This document shows, in pieces, positions 61,899-64,000 of a DNA stretch of 64,000 bases. How positions within the stretch are numbered: position 1 is the first letter of the stretch; each line of letters begins with the position of its first letter. Origin of the DNA: Posidonia oceanica. Taxonomy: Eukaryota > Streptophyta > Magnoliopsida > Alismatales > Posidoniaceae. The stretch is from NCBI GenBank assembly GCA_037176725.1, contig JAZBRS010000035.1, positions 47,688,001 to 47,752,000 on the forward strand, in the 5' to 3' direction. Below the pieces are notes generated by a model, which made no database searches, was not told the DNA's origin, and saw only the letters and a program-made list of their open reading frames with translations. The translations under genes and the position numbers were made by a program.

Positions 61899-62970
61899 TG
61901 TAGACACCCTATTTTGACACCAGGCGGCGGATTTCTTCGGAAGCTTGCTCAGATTCTGGTCTGGCGGACCCAAAACCCCATCCAAACCCTAACCTACACC
62001 TAAATCCACCAAAATCCCACAAAAATACACCAAATACCTCCCTGGAGTGTTGGACGCATCCAGCTGTCCGTCTAACGCCCTGCAACTGCAACCTGCCATC
62101 CCACGTCCTCTCCCATGCTCCTCTGACCTCTGACACACCCACGACCTGCCATCTCATGCTCCTGCCATCCTACGACCTCCTCTCCCCCTTACCTTGCCAC
62201 CAGCACCCCTCTGGCAGGCCAGGGAAAAAAGCAAAAACCAACTCAGGAACCCATCTCCCTCCAATGGGCAAACAGCCAGACTTGCCCGCAAAATTCAGAG
62301 AGAACCAAGCGCAACCAGAGCCTCCTAGTCACCTCGTGTGATCCAGAAGCACTCCTGAGAGTCCACCGGAGCTTCCCGCACGCTTCCCAGGCCTCCAGAC
62401 CAGCCAGCAAGCTCACCTCCATCGCCGACTCCGACCGGCCGCACACCTCCGCCGTAGCATCTCTGGCGCCAATCCCAGATAGGTACCCCCTCCTCCTTGG
62501 CTCCTCACTCCTCCCTCAACTTCGTGAAGCTCCACAGTTGGGCTTCGTGGCATTCCAGCCGCTTTGGTGGCCGGAAAAGCCATGAACTCCGGTGGCCAGA
62601 GGGAGGAGGTGGGTAGAGCAAACTACTCAGCGATTTCTTGCGTTAAATACATGTTTATGATCCTTGTTGCATGCTCCTGCTTGTTGGCTAGCTAATTTCA
62701 AGTTTTCAATCCTTTTGAGCATCTGTGCATGATCTGAGGCAACCCGACGTGTAGGACGTCGGAGCTGGTGCGTCCAACATAGGACGCTACCATACCCAGC
62801 GTCCAATGTCTTGTTGTTCTTTTTGCTGCTTTTTTCCTTCTTTTGCAAGTAGATTAAAATGCTTGTTAAAGTCTGAACCTGTGCACACACCTCTCACACG
62901 CATGCATCCACTTGTGCTGTAATACCATGCTTAATTTCTCCTTAAATGCATGTCAACTTAGCTGCACTTC
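61899..62970 (+). mobile_element. 3' LTR of element D, interrupted by E
   Basis: Starts TGTAGACACCC after the PPT. It carries GTTGGACGC/GCGTCCAAC-type arms near 62050 and a double-hairpin module at about 62750-62804, linking it to LTR B, and a donor-like ATAG|GTACCC at 62482. It is cut at 62970 by the start of another LTR; the remainder lies beyond the window. Confidence 0.8.
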
Positions 62971-64000
62971 TATTGACACCCCACTTTTGACCCCTATTTA
63001 ATGGCTCTCTTTGGTGGAATATGACCTAGAAAACCAACACAAACCCTAGGTTAAACCTACACATCCAAAGATCCCTCACAAAACCCTAGAAATCCCAACC
63101 TAGAAACCCTAGGATCACATTCACATAAACCCACAAAACCCTAGATCAATCCCCATCAAAACCCTAGGTCAAACCCACAACGATTTTCACAACCAAAACC
63201 CAAGCCCACACCTTCAAACAAGCCCACAACTAAGCCTACCATAAAACCCATTTAAAGCTAAGCCCATTTCATCATCTTTTTCTCTTTCTCTCCATCTTCT
63301 TTCTTTTTCTCTTTCTTCCTATCTTTCTTTCATTTCTTCTTTTTCTTTTCTACACTTCAACAGCGCCCTCCTCCTCACCTCTTTTCTTTTTTATTTTTTA
63401 TTTATTTTATTTTATTTGTTTTTATTTTCTTTTTCTACTTCTTTCTCTTCCTCCTCACCTTCCTCCCCCTCCTCTCTTTTTCTTTCTTTTCCTTTCTTTC
63501 TTATTTCTCCACCAGCCTAGCCCACTTCTCCCTTCTTCTTCCCTTTCTTTTTTCTATTTTTTCTCTCTCTCGTGCAGCCCACACTCCCTCCTTCCTCTCT
63601 TCTTTTTTTCTTTATTTTTCTTCTCTTCTTCCTCTTCTCTTCTTTTGTTTTTCCTCACACCCACGATTTTCCCTCCTTCCCACGACTCCTTCTCTTCTCC
63701 TTCTTCCTCCAACTGCCACTGCCCCCCCATGGATAGGAACTGCACCCATCACCCACGAAAACAACCACAACAACTGCAAAGACGAGGAGGATGACCCACA
63801 CTCAAACGGACCAATTCCTTCACCCCAATACCACCACCACCTCCTGTGGAAGAAAAACGATAGAAAAGAAGAACAACAACAATGGCAAGAGGGGGAGGAC
63901 AGAAGAAAAGAAGAATGGAGGAGAACCCACTTCTTCCCTCTCACTGCAGCCACACCCACATTACTCATACACTCACCTCATGACACACAAGAGCAACCCA
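62971..64000 (+). mobile_element. Start of LTR E
   Basis: TATTGACACCCCACTTTTGA resembles the TGTTGACACCCC starts of A, B and Main, with A for G at the second base. CCCTAGAAA/CCCTAGG-rich sequence and long pyrimidine tracts follow, as at the start of the other LTRs. ACTTC (62966-62970) would be the left TSD. The right end is outside the window. ORFs at 63554-63968 (minus strand) are reverse readings of the pyrimidine tract. Confidence 0.7.

Noticed and set aside
63554..63968. Minus-strand ORFs rich in Glu, Lys and Arg at the right edge
   Set aside because: Reverse reading of the pyrimidine tract of LTR E; low complexity only.

Overview
The window is plant nuclear DNA made almost entirely of nested LTR retrotransposons. 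I see no host gene, rRNA or tRNA gene. The elements belong to the non-chromodomain Ty3/gypsy group (Ogre/Tat-like). Evidence: a tRNA-Arg primer site, a second RNase H domain between RNase H and integrase, a D-N-G-S protease motif, LTRs of 5.7-5.9 kb, and long 3' untranslated regions built of tandem repeats. A flowering plant is likely; I cannot name the species.

Layout. (A) 1-16332: 3' half of an element on the + strand: a broken plant-mobile-domain-like ORF (375-1577), a repeat-filled 3' UTR, a polypurine tract (PPT) and the 3' LTR (10473-16332). A 5752-bp solo LTR (G, minus strand, 3391-9142, TSD CGGCT) sits in that UTR. (B) 16333-19379: a minus-strand LTR of another subfamily, joined to (C) 19380-21652, a minus-strand protease-region fragment. 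(F) 21653-25346 and 53352-56148: a minus-strand element with a 1.5-kb LTR, PPT and gag but no pol. (Main) 25347-53346: a complete element of exactly 28,000 bp inserted in F, with 5877-bp LTRs (about 0.5% different by eye), TSD CATAC, PBS, a near-intact gag-pro-RT-RH-aRH-IN frame, a plant-mobile-domain-like ORF downstream of pol, a 3.4-kb hairpin-rich 3' UTR and a PPT. (D) 56245-62970: plus-strand element with decayed gag, no pol, a long 3' UTR, PPT and 3' LTR. (E) 62971-64000: start of another LTR inserted in the D LTR.

The strongest unexplained signal is structural. The 3' UTRs of A, Main and D are filled with short hairpins whose two arms change together from copy to copy (GATAG/CTATC, GACAG/CTGTC, GGTAG/CTACC, GATAAG/CTTATC, GATGAG/CTCATC, GGTAGG/CCTACC) around similar loops. 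Longer hairpins ending in AGGGGCATCT, the same ten bases as the PPT/LTR junction, recur with compensatory changes. The PPT itself lies at the 3' arm of a conserved stem-loop. This suggests selection on, or a copying mechanism that maintains, paired structure in these RNAs.

How the parts work together (family knowledge plus inference): Main is transcribed from its 5' LTR and primed by tRNA-Arg, and the polyprotein supplies capsid, protease, RT, two RNase H domains and integrase. F and D carry gag but no pol and could only have moved with enzymes from relatives. Inferred order: C, F and D are old; B entered C; A came to lie against B; G entered A and recombined to a solo LTR; Main entered F recently; E entered D's LTR.
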